Notes under the pieces: generated by a model
Databases searched by the model: none
Told to the model about the DNA's origin: nothing
Seen by the model: the letters and a program-made list of their open reading frames with translations, nothing else
Assembly: GCA_003260075.1 (NCBI GenBank)
Contig: QLIY01000073.1
Location: forward strand, 184,464 to 248,463
Direction of reading: 5' to 3'
Source: Phallusia mammillata
Lineage: Eukaryota; Chordata; Ascidiacea; Phlebobranchia; Ascidiidae
DNA: 64,000 bases
Translations under genes and position numbers: made by a program
In this document: piece by piece, positions 47,750-61,731 of the stretch
Layout: each line of letters starts with the position of its first letter
How positions within the stretch are numbered: position 1 is the first letter of the stretch

Positions 47750-50700
47750 TCATACATGAGCAAAAAAACAAGTAGCACCCACCAAATTTTTCTTCGGCGT
47801 CGACTGTAGACGTTCGGCGGCAAAATTACCAATCGAAATTCCGTCTTCAGCAGACACAAACTCCGAACTTGCCGACGGTAAACGAGCATGACGCTTTGAG
47901 CCTTGATCCGTCTCAATCTCAGATCGGGCATCAGTCACATCGCCCGAGCTAAACGAATGACGTAGACGGCGATGTAGATCATCGGTCTGCGGGATTTCGA
48001 TGCTCGGTTCCGGGCGGGGAAGGATGGCCGACATCGCTGGTAAAATCCGAGATTCGATTTTGCGAAACAAGTCTTGGCCAAATCCAAGCTGAACAGATGA
48101 TTGTGATAGTTTTAGCAGGAAGGGTCTGTTGTATATCGTTATAGTCGTGCTATTTTTAAAATTCTAAAAAGTTGAAACGAATGTATACGGTAAATACATA
48201 ATGTACATAACAAAAGACTGACCAACTAAATTGTGTTCTCTGAGGCCAAAATTGTCCTATTTGGAAATTATTTTTTACAGTAAAGAAAAGGCCCAAATGT
48301 TACAAAAAGCGGAGTGGGTTTGTGACGACACAGTCGATCTGTCGTTTCGTAATCCCAGTATTGAAACTATTTCTGGGATTTATGAGGGCTTGTGGACAAC
48401 TATACAATCAGTCCTGACAAATATAAGTTGACTGAATTTGGATTTCGGATTTTATTCGACCAAGCATAGAATCGCGCACAAATATAAGATAGGAGTGAAA
48501 CGGGCTCACTAAGGCAACGGTTTAAAACTGTCAGGAATTTCCTAAACCGTTAAACGGTCACAAAACAAAAGTGGCACATTCTCGAACAGTAACTTGGAAA
48601 CAACAATAATTTCAAAAAGAAAACACTTTCTTCTACTACAGAAATATTATTCCGACACGAGAATTTTTGGCAAATTTGCAAACAAAGTTATAACCTTCGA
48701 GTGAAAAGTTGGTTCTTGCTCAAGTTTTGTGGGAAATTATTCATGCAAATTGTGTTAAGACAAGCTTGTCACGTGGCCCTTTCAAGCTTCACAGGTTAAT
48801 AAATAGGATGAAAAGAAAAATACAGGAAATGTGCGTGCAAAGGTACGAAGGAAAAATCATATGATTAAACAAAGCTGCATGACACCATTTTAAGACTCTG
48901 GACGCTTTGTGTAAACCGTATCGTGCCCCTGTTTGTAACTGTACAGGGGAATCGTGTAATTGGGTAAAAGTTAGTCAAAACATCAAACGGTCAACATGGC
49001 TTATAAGAATTGTATGTTTTGGAAGATGGGGTTATTATTTCGGCAAAACACCAATAATTAATTATTTTGATTTAAACTACGTCCTTTTTTAAGTCAACGC
49101 TAAAAGTATGTATAACAATGCAGCGAAATTAAACCGTTTATGAACAACATTTAGTGTTCAGTTATAGTTCCAGCCCACGATCAAGATTGAAAAATACGAA
49201 ATAACCTTAATGATTTACATGATAATTAAGTGCACGGCATGTAAACAGATGAGCGCAGCGAGTTTGTACGAACAGCAGATAGACATTTTAACTCCTACGA
49301 GCCCAATTGCAACTAACACGTTCCATTCAATTGCGCTTAAACATTAACGCAACACTGTTGATAGACTTCGTTTATATCGTTGTAAGTTAAGTTGTATTTA
49401 ACAATTATATACTATTTGCGAAATAAGCGAGCAAATACATCCTTTATCAATTTTGAACTTTCTGCAATTCGAAAATTTTGCTTCATACTTGATTTAAGCT
49501 TCGGGATGTAGTGTGCATAGTATTCTCTATCAATTGCAAGGCAGAGTGTGCATCGAAATATCTGTTACGTTGTATGACTGTGGGTATTATGTTGTACGAA
49601 TCCGTGAGACATAAACATACAGTCGAATCCGGTTAATCGCATAATCCGTTTAATTGCTATCGTGAATCAAAAACCGTAGCCGATCATTTTTCAAAAAAGT
49701 CCGGTTAATTGCACAACAAATTTTTGCACATTGGTAATTCGATAAACCGGTTTCGTCTGAATTTTTGTGAAACTTCTGTGCAGCTGTGTTATATAATTTG
49801 AAGCAAGGCCATTGGTCCTGGCTACAAAACTACAAAATTGCCTAACCGCATTCCGTATGCCGGGTACTGAGACGAAACACAATGAAAAACTGATTGTCGA
49901 TTGGGTGTTGTTTAAGGGGAAGCACTGGCACATTTATTGCAACGTTGTTTTTTCGGAAACACTGCGTTAATGTGTTGGACTTGTACATTTAAATTCGTTA
50001 GTTTTTCTGTTATTTGGTGAACATCCAACAATCGTGCAAGCATTGAACTCTGGTTATCAAAGATTTGACCCCAAGTAACCTTTCTGTTGGGTTATTGGTG
50101 GTCAGATATGTGTTCAGCCAAGATGCGAAAGTGTCAAGTCACGTTGGTTTATGTTAGTCAGCATTTTCGTCAACGATCCGACCCAGCGTGCAAGTGCGGG
50201 TTATTCCGGGTCACCGCGTTCCTCAGGGGTTACTCGAGTTCACAGTGCAGTGAAGCGGGATGCTGGGGGTTACCTTACACTTCCTACCTTATATTCGCTC
50301 GGTGATGATTCCACTGGTCGTTTGTTCGTCTACCAAAAAAGTTCATTTAAGTATTTTAAGCTTTTTTTAACTCCAACCAAAACTTGAGTCAAAATAGACA
50401 TGTGCAGTATATGATTTATGACTAAACTTATTATTATGTTTCAGCCACTTACCAAAGCACTAGAGTAGACGGACGAGGCCCTGCCCTTGTTCCGTTTCGA
50501 GATGATTGACATCAGGTCGGTGCTACTGCCACTAGGGGTCAGTGTCGAGTCGCGCTGACTCGCATCACGTAGCGCCACCTGCTGACGAAGTCTGTCCAAG
50601 GAAAGAATTTTATCTACCGAGCTCGTCGCGCGCATGACGTATTTCTCGAAGTGCGACGTCTCGTTGACGTCATCATCACCCGACAAATCGATTGCGTCAT

Positions 50701-53700
50701 CACCCACGTCATCGTGAACCTAAAACAGATAATACAGTAGAGATAAGACGATGTTTTATAAGAGTTTTGCTTCTGTGATAAAATTTCGTCTTACTTTTGC
50801 GCCGGATGCAGCAAGAAGTGCAAGAGCTTCGTGGTCATCTCCCTCCGAAGATGCGAGTGGAACATTGGATCCCCCCCCCCTAAGAGTTTTGCTTCTGTGA
50901 TAAAATTTCGTCTTACTTTTGCGCCGGACGCAGCGAGAAGTGCAAGAGCTTCGTGGTCATCTCCCTCCGAAGATGCGAGAGGAACATTGGACACAATCTC
51001 GTAGATGATGCCTGATGAGGTCAGGGGCTGTGGAATAAACATTGGTTTGAGAAATCATAGCACGCCAGGCCTACTGAAGACATTTTACCGAATCAAGTCG
51101 GTCTCCCAAGCACTCCCATGTGGCAAGGCTGGAAAAATCTAGCCTGCAGTTAATTTGAGAAAATACTTCCAATCCAAAATTTAACAACAATTCTTTATAA
51201 AGGCGCAGCTTTGTTTTGCTTTCTTTATAGAAATGATATGTTTCGTAAGCGCAAAATAGTCAATTTAAATAGGATATTGATGCTAAATATATGTCTACAC
51301 ACAAAACGGAGAACAAAATTAAGTATTGAACATTGAATTAAAAGTCTAAGTGGGTACATGTATCTCTCTGATATGACACCCTTAAAAAGGCAACAATCCC
51401 CCCCCCCAAGTCGGTCTCCCTTATTGTAACCAAAATAACCAGTCTTTAACTAGTTGCTTTTTTCTGATCCTGTTTTCAAAGTTGTTTTGGTTAGTATTAC
51501 TGAATTAATAGTCTGACAGTGAGTACATGTATTTCTCTGATATCACACCCTTCAAATAAAGCAACGATGGTAAATGCTTGTTTTTGCAGTATATCCTCGA
51601 TGTAAAACCGTTCCAAAATCATATTATCTCAAACCAGGAACCGAAGACATAATAAGTGACATACCCTGCCCTGCATTTTCCTCATGAAAGCGGCGGTGAA
51701 GCCTTTCTGCTTATAAACCGCCACACAAACTCGTTTCCTCAGCACAAGGTCCATCTCTACGGGGTGACTTAAACGGACATGAACCTAAAAATCATTTACA
51801 CGTTCTATTCAACATAACTTAAATGTTGCATATGTTAAAACTGTAATCCATTAACGCAAAGTGCATCTTACGATATTGTTAAGTTCTTTTCATTACTGGG
51901 CAGCTTTGGTATCCTATGTAATACTTATTTTTAATACTGAGAGTGATTATATTGAACAAACCCTCCAACAGACAGCATAGCCATAGTCGATAACTGTTTA
52001 TGAGAATGAATAAATAAAAATGGGAAATATATTCCAAGTAACAAGTCAATGGAATTACATGGACCAGACACATTTCGCAACCCCCCCCCCCCACACAAAC
52101 TCGTTTCCTCAGCACAAGGTCCATCTCTACGGGGTGACTCAAACGGACATGAACCTAAAAATTACATACACGTTCTATTCAACATAACTCAAGTACTATA
52201 TATATTAAAACTGTAATCCATTTAACAGTACCAGACCTTCCAAAAGACACCATGGTCATAGACAATCTTTGTTTATGAGAATGTATAACTAAGAACAGGA
52301 AATATTTTCTAAGTTACAAAATCAGTGAATGAAATTACATGGGCCATACATATTTCACCGAAGTTTTTTCACTCTCATTATTCTTTCAATACTTTTTAAT
52401 GTTCGAATGTTTGAGAAATGGTTTAATTTGGTTGGGTTATTGTGGCCCCTAAATAGATTGGTTACCTTGACAACGATGTAGACTCTTTCTCCACTGGGTG
52501 TGACGCGATTCAGATAAACATTGTCATGCATGGATGAGTCCCATGATACCACGGCTGTGAGCTGACCGCTGTACTGTAGATTACAAACATATAACGTTAT
52601 ATTCAAAACTTACAATGTGTCAAGCATTAAATATTAAAGATTCCAGGTTTCATGTTTTTGGAGACAAGTGGATAAACCCATGGGTGATTCTGGAGAAAAT
52701 TAGCACAACATATATTGCCATATTATTCATTTGCCATACGCATTTCTAAAAACATAAGAACATTATGAACTTTATTAAAGGTTTTCTTACTAATAAAATC
52801 TCCTTGCAAATAAAGCAAAGGACCGCAATGAGTAAGGTATATTAGTTCATGACTGCAGGAAATATCAGAGTGAAAATACTAAATCAGTCGCTGTATTTTA
52901 TTGTTTAATACTAAAAATACTAGATCAGTCGCTGTATTTTATCGTTTAATACTAAAAATACTAAATCAGTCGTAGTATTTTATTGTTAAATAACATGTGT
53001 ATTTCGCTTTTATCAGCATCGTCAGTGTCTGAAAAACAGTGCTTTGAAAAAAACGAACAATTATTGCACAGTCACATTATATTCCTGTGTTATATCTTTG
53101 TCTTTTGTTGAGCTTAGGAAAGGGAGCCTATCGAGATGTCGAGTCTGTAAGGAAATAATTTCCCCCCCCCCTGTTATATCTTTGTCTTTTGTTGAGCTTA
53201 GGAAAGGGAGCCTATCGAGCTATCGAGCTGTAAGGAAATAATTCACAACACAAAAAAATCTACTTACATCGGCTTGAGGTGGTCTAACGAATGCGAGTTG
53301 AACAAAAGTTCCAGGAGTTTCTTGTGGTAATTCGCTGTCCAGTCCGGCTGGGGCTCTCACCACATCTTCACATTCAACCGGTTCAGCTAAAAATGTGTCA
53401 GGGTTGTAACACATACACAGAAACTCTATAAGATACTGATTTGATTTTTTACTGCACCACTAAAACATATAATTTCCCACTACTGTTTAGCGCGTGATTT
53501 TAGCTGGCATTGATACCTCTACTTATTCCCATTTTTGCATTTTTTTCAAATACCCTGATAAGATGTCCATGAGTCTAAATTGATGCGATTTGCTGCTATG
53601 CGTCTGTGTGTAAAAGTTAGAGCACACTCACATATGCCTTAAAAATGACAGCATAACGTATTACATTTCTAAATACAGAACAATACGGTTAATCCCATAA

Positions 53701-56700
53701 CGTATTTATCAAACTTCTTGAGGTAAATAAGCCCCCCCCCCACAGCATAACGTATTACATTTCTAAATACAGAACAATACGGTTAATCCTATAACGTATT
53801 TATCAAACTTCTTGAGGTAAATAAATGGATTGGATACGATTAAGCAGGCGATTATCTATGGACAAATGGCTACAGTTGATTACTATGATTCCCATGCATA
53901 TAAATGGGTTATGCGATTAACCAGATTCGGGAGGGTGTTTGTAAATCAAATGCATAGCAACGTACAGTTGAGGTCGAGAAAGATCACTGGAACGTGCATT
54001 TCCACTGAAGGAGGGGGAACCCTGCGATAAACAAGAAATGTTAAAGCAAGTTGGCGACACATTAAATCGGATTTCAGCACTACACTATAAAATCGGATTT
54101 CAGTACTTACCATGAAGCGGGGGCGCCTGGGACACCACTGTTGGGGGCCGGAGCAAACACAGCGTTACGCTCTTCTGTCAGCATCACCCACTGATCAAAT
54201 AACTCGCTCTCACGCTCACGTTCCAATTCAGTGCGATCTGAAAGTCGCAAGGTTAGGTTAGATTTAAGTTGTTAGCAGTACTAAGAATTGTTTCAAGTAA
54301 GCACTGCATTCCGCAAGAGCCCCCCCCCCCACAGCGTTACGCTCTTCTGTCAGCATCACCCACTGATCAAATAACTCACTCTCCCGTTCCCGCTCCAATT
54401 CAGTGCGATCTGAATAATTAAGTGATTCGATTACACATTGATTGAGTAGTACTAGGTGTTGTTTCGGAAGTAAATACAAAGTTTGTTTTATTTGAATTTA
54501 CTGCTTTTCTCATGAGGCAAATGTGACACTGTTTTGGGTGTGCAGTGTTAAAAGATTTTATTGCGTTTATTTTAAGTTCAAAACGCCAAGGGGCCCAAGG
54601 AGAGATCCAATGGTTGATCCTAAAACCCCCCCCCCAAATATGACATGCTTCTTAGGGGGTGAACTTTTGTGAGAAAATATTATTTTGGGTGTGTAGGATT
54701 AATGTGTCAAAGAACTTGTGGGTAGATTTTTAGCCTCAAAGGGCGAATGGACCAAGGAGAAAAAAATGATGGGAACAGATGGTTTAGCTTGAAAAACAAA
54801 CCAACGTAAAAAGATTTGGGAAATTAGAAGTCGATTTCTGAAATTTTTGTTTGGGTAAGGATTAAAATTGCAAACGTTCTTTTTTTGACCAAGCATACAA
54901 GGGCTCTTGTAATGTCACACATATACTCGTAACAAGATGTTACTCGCCACATTTTCCTTACAACGAATATGATTCCGAAGTAGACCTTCCGCAAATATAC
55001 GTTTGTAGCACGAAAGTCAAATGGGTGGTTAGTCAAACCATTACAAATGTTTAGACCGACTATATGAGAACTGCCTAAACCTGATATTTTCTCTACTCGT
55101 TACCTTCTTTGCTGCTGAGCGCTTTGATCTGTTTGTCGAGATGATGTTTTCTTCTTTCAAGTGCTTTCGACCATTCCTCCCTTAAGTCAGTTAAGTCCCG
55201 GTCCTGATAGCTGTCCAAACCCCTTCAAAAACAAAAGACATCATTACTATAAAATTTGCATGACAACAATTAGAAACACCCCTACTAATTGTCAAACATA
55301 TTGCATGGGTTAGTCGACCTCTATCGAAGCAGAGGAGGGACAGAATTTGAATGATTAGAAACTCGAATGCAGATAAAACCCAATGCTGTAAAATTGTACG
55401 CATAGAAAGGACTGCCGTGGAGTCTTTTTTCATTTTAGCACTTATGAAATTAAACCTGATCAAGATAGAATGCAATGGTTCTATGCTATTTTCGCAAGTC
55501 ACATAAAGTTTATAAACTCTAATATTGACAAAATTACAATAAGACTTTTTTCCAAAAATTGAGACTTAGAACGCTTATTAAAAAACAAGTTTTCTATCAA
55601 AGCAAAGATTTTTTGCTACTTGGTAACTGTCAAATCATGAAGGCACATGCATTAGGGTAAAAGTTAAAAGTTCCCACCTGTCACGATTCACCACCCTGCT
55701 GCAGATGCTTCCCGCGTAAACAGCCGCGATCTCGTCACAGATGAGTGGAAGTGTACCGGAGTTCCGTTCAGGCGTGACGCTCACTTGAATTCGGCGGGAC
55801 TGCCCCTAAAGTCAAAACATTGAGCTCAAAGTCAATCATGAGGCCATGGACCACCAGCCCAGTAAAAATAATATCGTGGACCATTTCATTTTAAAAGCAA
55901 GATTGAAGTACGCATACGCGACAAGCATTTTGGCTTGAAACATAATTTTTTAAAACCGAATTTCAGGATATGAGATAAAAGTACTATATATAAGCAATCA
56001 TCTTCAGTTTATTAGCAAAAAAGAGGACGTTCTGTGGACCACCCAAAAAATCATCATGGACCACTATTGAGAACCATTGCTCTAAGAATAAATAGGGTGC
56101 ATTTTTTAACACTAACCTGCTTTAGTTGAAAAGTGCCGATACATTGGACTTCGGGTTTGTGTGTAATTTCAACGTTTTCGTAATCTCCGCTGTCGCCCAG
56201 CTCTTGAACTGTGACGTCTAATCGCAATTTCTTTACAACCTCCGTCCACCTTACAAGTAAAATTCACGTTGGTAAAAAATATGATTAGGAATGGACCAAG
56301 CGTAACCAGAACCCGAGTACTCGGTACCGAGCATCGCTGTTTTTGATGATCGGTGCTCGACCAAACAAAACATTTCCAGTTTTTGCCCATTCCTAGTTAT
56401 AAGTTCCACAAATTAGCGTTTTTTATCTAGGGCAGTGGTACAAAACCAGGGTATCGGCGTCAACCCCTAGAAGTGTTGCAAAATTAGGTGAGAGGTGCGA
56501 ATATGTCAACAATACATGCGAACCCCCCCCCCTGAACTGTGACGTCTAATCGCAATTTCTTTACAACCTCCGTCCACCTTTCAAGTAAATTAACGTTGGT
56601 AAAAAATATGATTAGGAATGGACCAAGCGTAACCATCCCCCCCCCCTGACTAAACAGAACATTTCCAGTTTTTGCCCATTCCTAGTTAGTTCTACAAATT

Positions 56701-59700
56701 AGCGTGTTTTTATCTAGGGCAGTGGTACAAAACCTAGGTCGTGGAGTCAACCTCTAGAAGTGTTGCAAAATTAGGTGAGAGGTGCGAATATGTCAACAAT
56801 GCATGCGATAAATGGCTTTTTTTATTGTAGAAATATGTGGCGAATCCCGAATTTGGATCGCACCAATTGGCTTAGTAGATTAAATAGGAAGCAATTACCG
56901 CATGGCCATCGCAACAAATCAATAAAGACAGCATATCTCCAACAGTATGCTTTATTAACAAAGTTCCATAAGCTAGTACGGATCTGACCACAAACCTATC
57001 TTCCTACCTTTCTTTTAGCGATTTATTCTTTTCAGTGAGAATGCTTGCTGCTCTCATTTTTCTCCTCCCACCCGCTCCTCTTTTCTCACTCCTCCTGCGC
57101 ACGGGAGGAGGGGATGAGGCGGAAGAGGAGGCCGTGGAGACGTAAGACTGCTGGGAGGGCGTTCGGAGCAGGTTGCTATGGTAACGGTCGCGGTGACCCC
57201 ACACCTCGATGGCAAGCGAAGTCCCGGATGTGAGCGAGTCGATGAGGTCATCGGTCACGTGTACAGTGAACTCTTCCGAGTGATTGAACTTAATGTTTAA
57301 GTATGACCTGAAGAGATGAGTAAAATCAAGGAGTAAGTTTCTGGGAAATTTGGATCAACATGTACTTTAACAAACAATGAAACATTTTAATGCTTTGTGT
57401 AAGTACACTCTGAACGTAAATACTGTATTCGTCTCAACCCAGTTTATTTTTTGACCCCAACTATATCTTGTCATCACATTTTTCAAGGGTTCCTTGAATT
57501 CAAAATCAGATTGTTTGTCTAAGGTGGACCCCATTCAATGTGATTTTGTGTTATCTACTCTGCATGTGTTCTATGATTGTGTCAAACATCTATGTAACGG
57601 ACAGTAACGCTCCCCAATAACATAAACTTTTCCCGCCATTGCAACCACCGCGCTATACATTGTTAAGACACAACTCCCAACATTGTATGTTTCCCCTTTT
57701 CACGGCTTCCTTTGTTTCTACACGTGTAGTCTAGTTAGTGTTACAGTAGTATCGAGTTGGTTGTGACTTGCGAGTGCATTAAGTGGTAGGTAGAAAATTT
57801 TAAAACAGTGCATCCTATTTTATGTGTTACATTGTATAACGAAAAACACAGACTAATTGAAGCGTACTGAAGGTTTAGTTAAGTGTATAATATCCGTAAC
57901 TGGAAAAGTCTGTAATGAGCGCGCGTTGGTTCAGGAGGATTTTTGTACAATCACAGTTTTTTTTAATGGTGTTTAATCATCAGGACTAGTTTTGGCAACT
58001 CAAAGAAAGTTATTTGAAAGTCCAGAGCAAGACTTTGCGTTCTGTATGCCATAAGTTGGATTACTTCCTAATCTTGCCTGATGCTAAAATATCCTAAATG
58101 GAAGTTCCTTGGACATTTTATAAGAAGCTTAAAGCTGGTTTTCCAGCCGGCTTTGTACAATTAAACAAAAAAAAAATTTTGCAATTTGGATGTTTATATT
58201 TTTCTGTAATTTTCCGCATAGTCGCATTATATTCAACTAGTAATACAATGGTTGTTATTTAGGCTGATTTAACCTTATTCATAAACTTGTAGTGAAGTTG
58301 TGTTGCTTTTTAAACAAGTAAACTAAAGATTATTATCGATAATATGGCGTCGCCCACACAAGGTTTGAAGTCAGAAGAATTACTTCTTAAAGTTGGCGAT
58401 CGCCTTTCTAGCAAGAGCACACAAGGCAAAAGCCAAGATAATGTGAAAAAGAAGAACCATAAATGTGGAATTCGCGAAAAAGATTTCACCAAAAAACTGA
58501 GTTTAATCCATCATTCGAAAGTGCACAAAACAAAAAAATCCCATCGATGTGATGTTTGTGAAAAAGTTTTCCCTACAATGTATCAATTGAAGAATCATTT
58601 AATTGTCCACGATAATACCAAACCATTTGAATGTGAAACTTGCCTTAAACGGTTTAAGAGACCTCGAAATTTGGCTGTGCATTCTGTGATTCACGCAACA
58701 GATAAGAGGCATAGATGTGATATATGTGAAAAACGTTTTCGCACTCGGGATAGGTTGCACATGCACCAGCGTATTCACAAGGATGTGAAGCCTAATGGCT
58801 GCGAATTTTGCGAACAGCGATTCACTTATTCTGGCAACGCCAAAAAGCACATGCTTGTCCACATTGGGGAAAAATCCCACCGATGCAAAGTGTGTGAAAA
58901 AACCTTTCGCAGACCACAGGAGTTAAAATGCCATTCATTAGTTCATACCCAAGAAAAAACGCACCGATGTAAAGTCTGTGAGAAGTGTTTTCGAACGAAG
59001 CAAAATTTGAAGTGTCACTTTAGGACGCATAGCAGAGAGCAACGTTACAAATGCAATTTTTGCGACAGGCGCTTTGGCATAGCATCAAACGCAAGACGAC
59101 ATATGAGAACACACACTGGGGAAAAGCCACACGTTTGTGCAGTTTGTGGGAAAAGTTTTCGGACCACAACAGACTTGAAACAGCATTCAGTCATTCATTC
59201 AGAAGAAAAACCGTATAAGTGTGACTTTTGTGACATGACATTTAATCTCATAAACAATGCCAAGAGACACATGAAATGTGCGGCAATACGGCGAACAACG
59301 AAACTCATGACATGTAATGCTTGTCCAATGCGTTTCTGCAATTCCAAAGCTCTTGGACAGCATTTAAAATCTCATGCACAAAGCAGAGATAATAAGTAAT
59401 ATTTACAGCAAATAAATCTGGCAATGGACAATGTAAATGTAGTATACCTGTTGTAAAATGTAAATCCCCCCCCCCTGTCCAATGCGTTTCTGCAATTCCA
59501 AAGCTCTTGGACAGCATTTAAAAAATCATGCACAAAGCATAGATAAAAAGTAATATTTATGAACAATGTTAATGTAGTATATCTGTTGCAAAAAGTGAAT
59601 ATTATCGTGTGATATTTGAATAGTATTGGGTTGTATTTTAGAACAAAATATATTTTTTAAATGTTTACTTTTATAACCATGAATTCACTATAGTGGTGGC

Positions 59701-61664
59701 TTAGAATTTACTGCTATTGTACACACATTGTCAGCTATTTCGAAAAAAATATGTGTATTTATAATAAATTAATGCGTTATTTTGCATTTGGTTTAATATT
59801 TCGTGTTTTTTCTATTGATAAACCGACTAACCATTTTTTAGTTTTTGGTTCTGAATTTAAATATTTTGTTTGTACCAGATACTTGTTTTTTTACTGCCCA
59901 AAATTATTTTCAAAAAGCGTCAAAACCATTTTGTCCATTGAATTAAAATATTTGAATGTAATAAACCGATTAATATAGACCCCCCCCCCTGTGATATTTT
60001 AGTAGTAATGGGATGTATTTTAGAACAAAATATTTTTTTAAATGTTTACTTTTATAACCATGAATGCACTCTATGGGTGGCTTAGCATTTACTGCCATTG
60101 TACACACACTATCAGCTATTTTAAAATAGTATGTGTATTTATAATGCGTTATTTTGCAATAGGTTTCATATTACGCGACGTACTATAAAATCTCATTTGT
60201 TTGTGCAGGCAAAGCATCTTAGAGAAATAGAAAAGTGTTTTGTATTTTCTTAATGATAAACTGACTAACCATTTTTTAGTTTTTGGTTCTGAATTTAAAT
60301 ATTTTATTTGTAAGGCCTACTTGTTTTTTTACTGCCCAAAATTATTTTCAAAAAATGTCAAAACCATTTTGTCCATTGAATTAAAATATTTAAATGTAAT
60401 AAACCGAATAATATAAATAAACAAAACGATGCTGTTTGGTTCAATTTACAGGTGGGGGTGATCGCTAAACACATACATCCCACCACATAACTACAAGTAC
60501 ATTGCAAGTTTGAGGAAGAACTGCTTTGGTATCAGAACATACTATCTATAAATCTAAATATGAAAACAGGTTTCCAAAGAAGCAGAAATAGTCGATAATG
60601 CTTGAGAAAATATATATTTAGTCTATTGGCATCGTCATTTACTGTAATTAAAACAACAATAAAATGAAGATAAAACATCAAGCTAAAATCAACGAAGAAC
60701 CTAAACCACTTCACAGGTGGAGAGCCCCCCCCCCTATGGTACACCCTGGGGTGTACAATACACCCGGTTGAAAAGCACTGATATAGATAAACTCAACATT
60801 GCTGTTTGGTTCAATTCAATTTACAGGTGGGGGTAATCGCTAAACACATACAGGCCATTACAAGTTTAAGGAACAAATGCTATGGTACCAGAACATACTA
60901 TCTAAAAAGTAAATATGGAAACAAATTTCCTAAAAAGCAGAGTCAGTCGATAATGCTTGAGAAAATATATATTTCGTCTATTGGCATCGTCATTTACTGT
61001 AAATCCATGCATTACAATAAAATGAAGATAAAACAACAACAAGCTAAAACCAACGACACAGAACCTAAACCACTTCACAGGTGGAAAAGCGCTGACTGTG
61101 CGCGCGTATGGGTCTGGCAAGCAACGTTACCAGAAACCCGAACATCAATCGAGTCTTATCAAAAAGTCGGTTGAAACGTGCCCAAGAAATAGTGCAGGCA
61201 ATGGGCGAAATATATATTTTCTTAAGTATTATCGACTGATTCTGCTTCTTTACAAACCTGTTTCCATATTTATATAAGTTATACTTGCAATAAACAGTGG
61301 TCGTCGATAAGTATGCTGCCTGTCAGAGGGTCAGATGCCGCTCAATCAAATGAAGTATAATATCTACAAAGAATAGACGTACCTTCTTTTTGGAGAAACT
61401 TCATCTGGGCTTAACAAGGGTGGGACAAGAATCACATCCGGAATGTTTAGGACGGAATATTGACACTGTACGAAGTGGGACAATGTTGGTGGGAGACCAG
61501 TGGCTTCCACTATAGACACCCTGTAATATGGAAATATGTTTTGTATTAATGCAATATCCGTGAGGGACTCATCGAGTGTATGTAAAGATTCCTAGATTAA
61601 AAGTTACTACATACAATAGTGAAGTATAAAGAACTAGAATAGTGGTTTTCCTATATATTGCCAG

Positions 61665-61731
<67 letters not shown>

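Larger units (their letters stand above)
57308..61382 (-). other. Long KIF13 intron hosting a nested gene
   Basis: A 4.1-kb phase-2 intron containing the plus-strand zinc-finger gene, three C10 duplicate pairs and a foldback element. The stretch 57400-58300 shows no further exon. Confidence 0.7.

Noticed and set aside
48231..48431. A 66-codon plus-strand frame in a KIF13 intron
   Set aside because: No family resemblance or splice signals.
49621..49933. Pogo/Tigger-like terminal sequence and an 80-codon minus-strand frame
   Set aside because: Only one end resembles such an element; no inverted partner, TA duplication or transposase motif was found.
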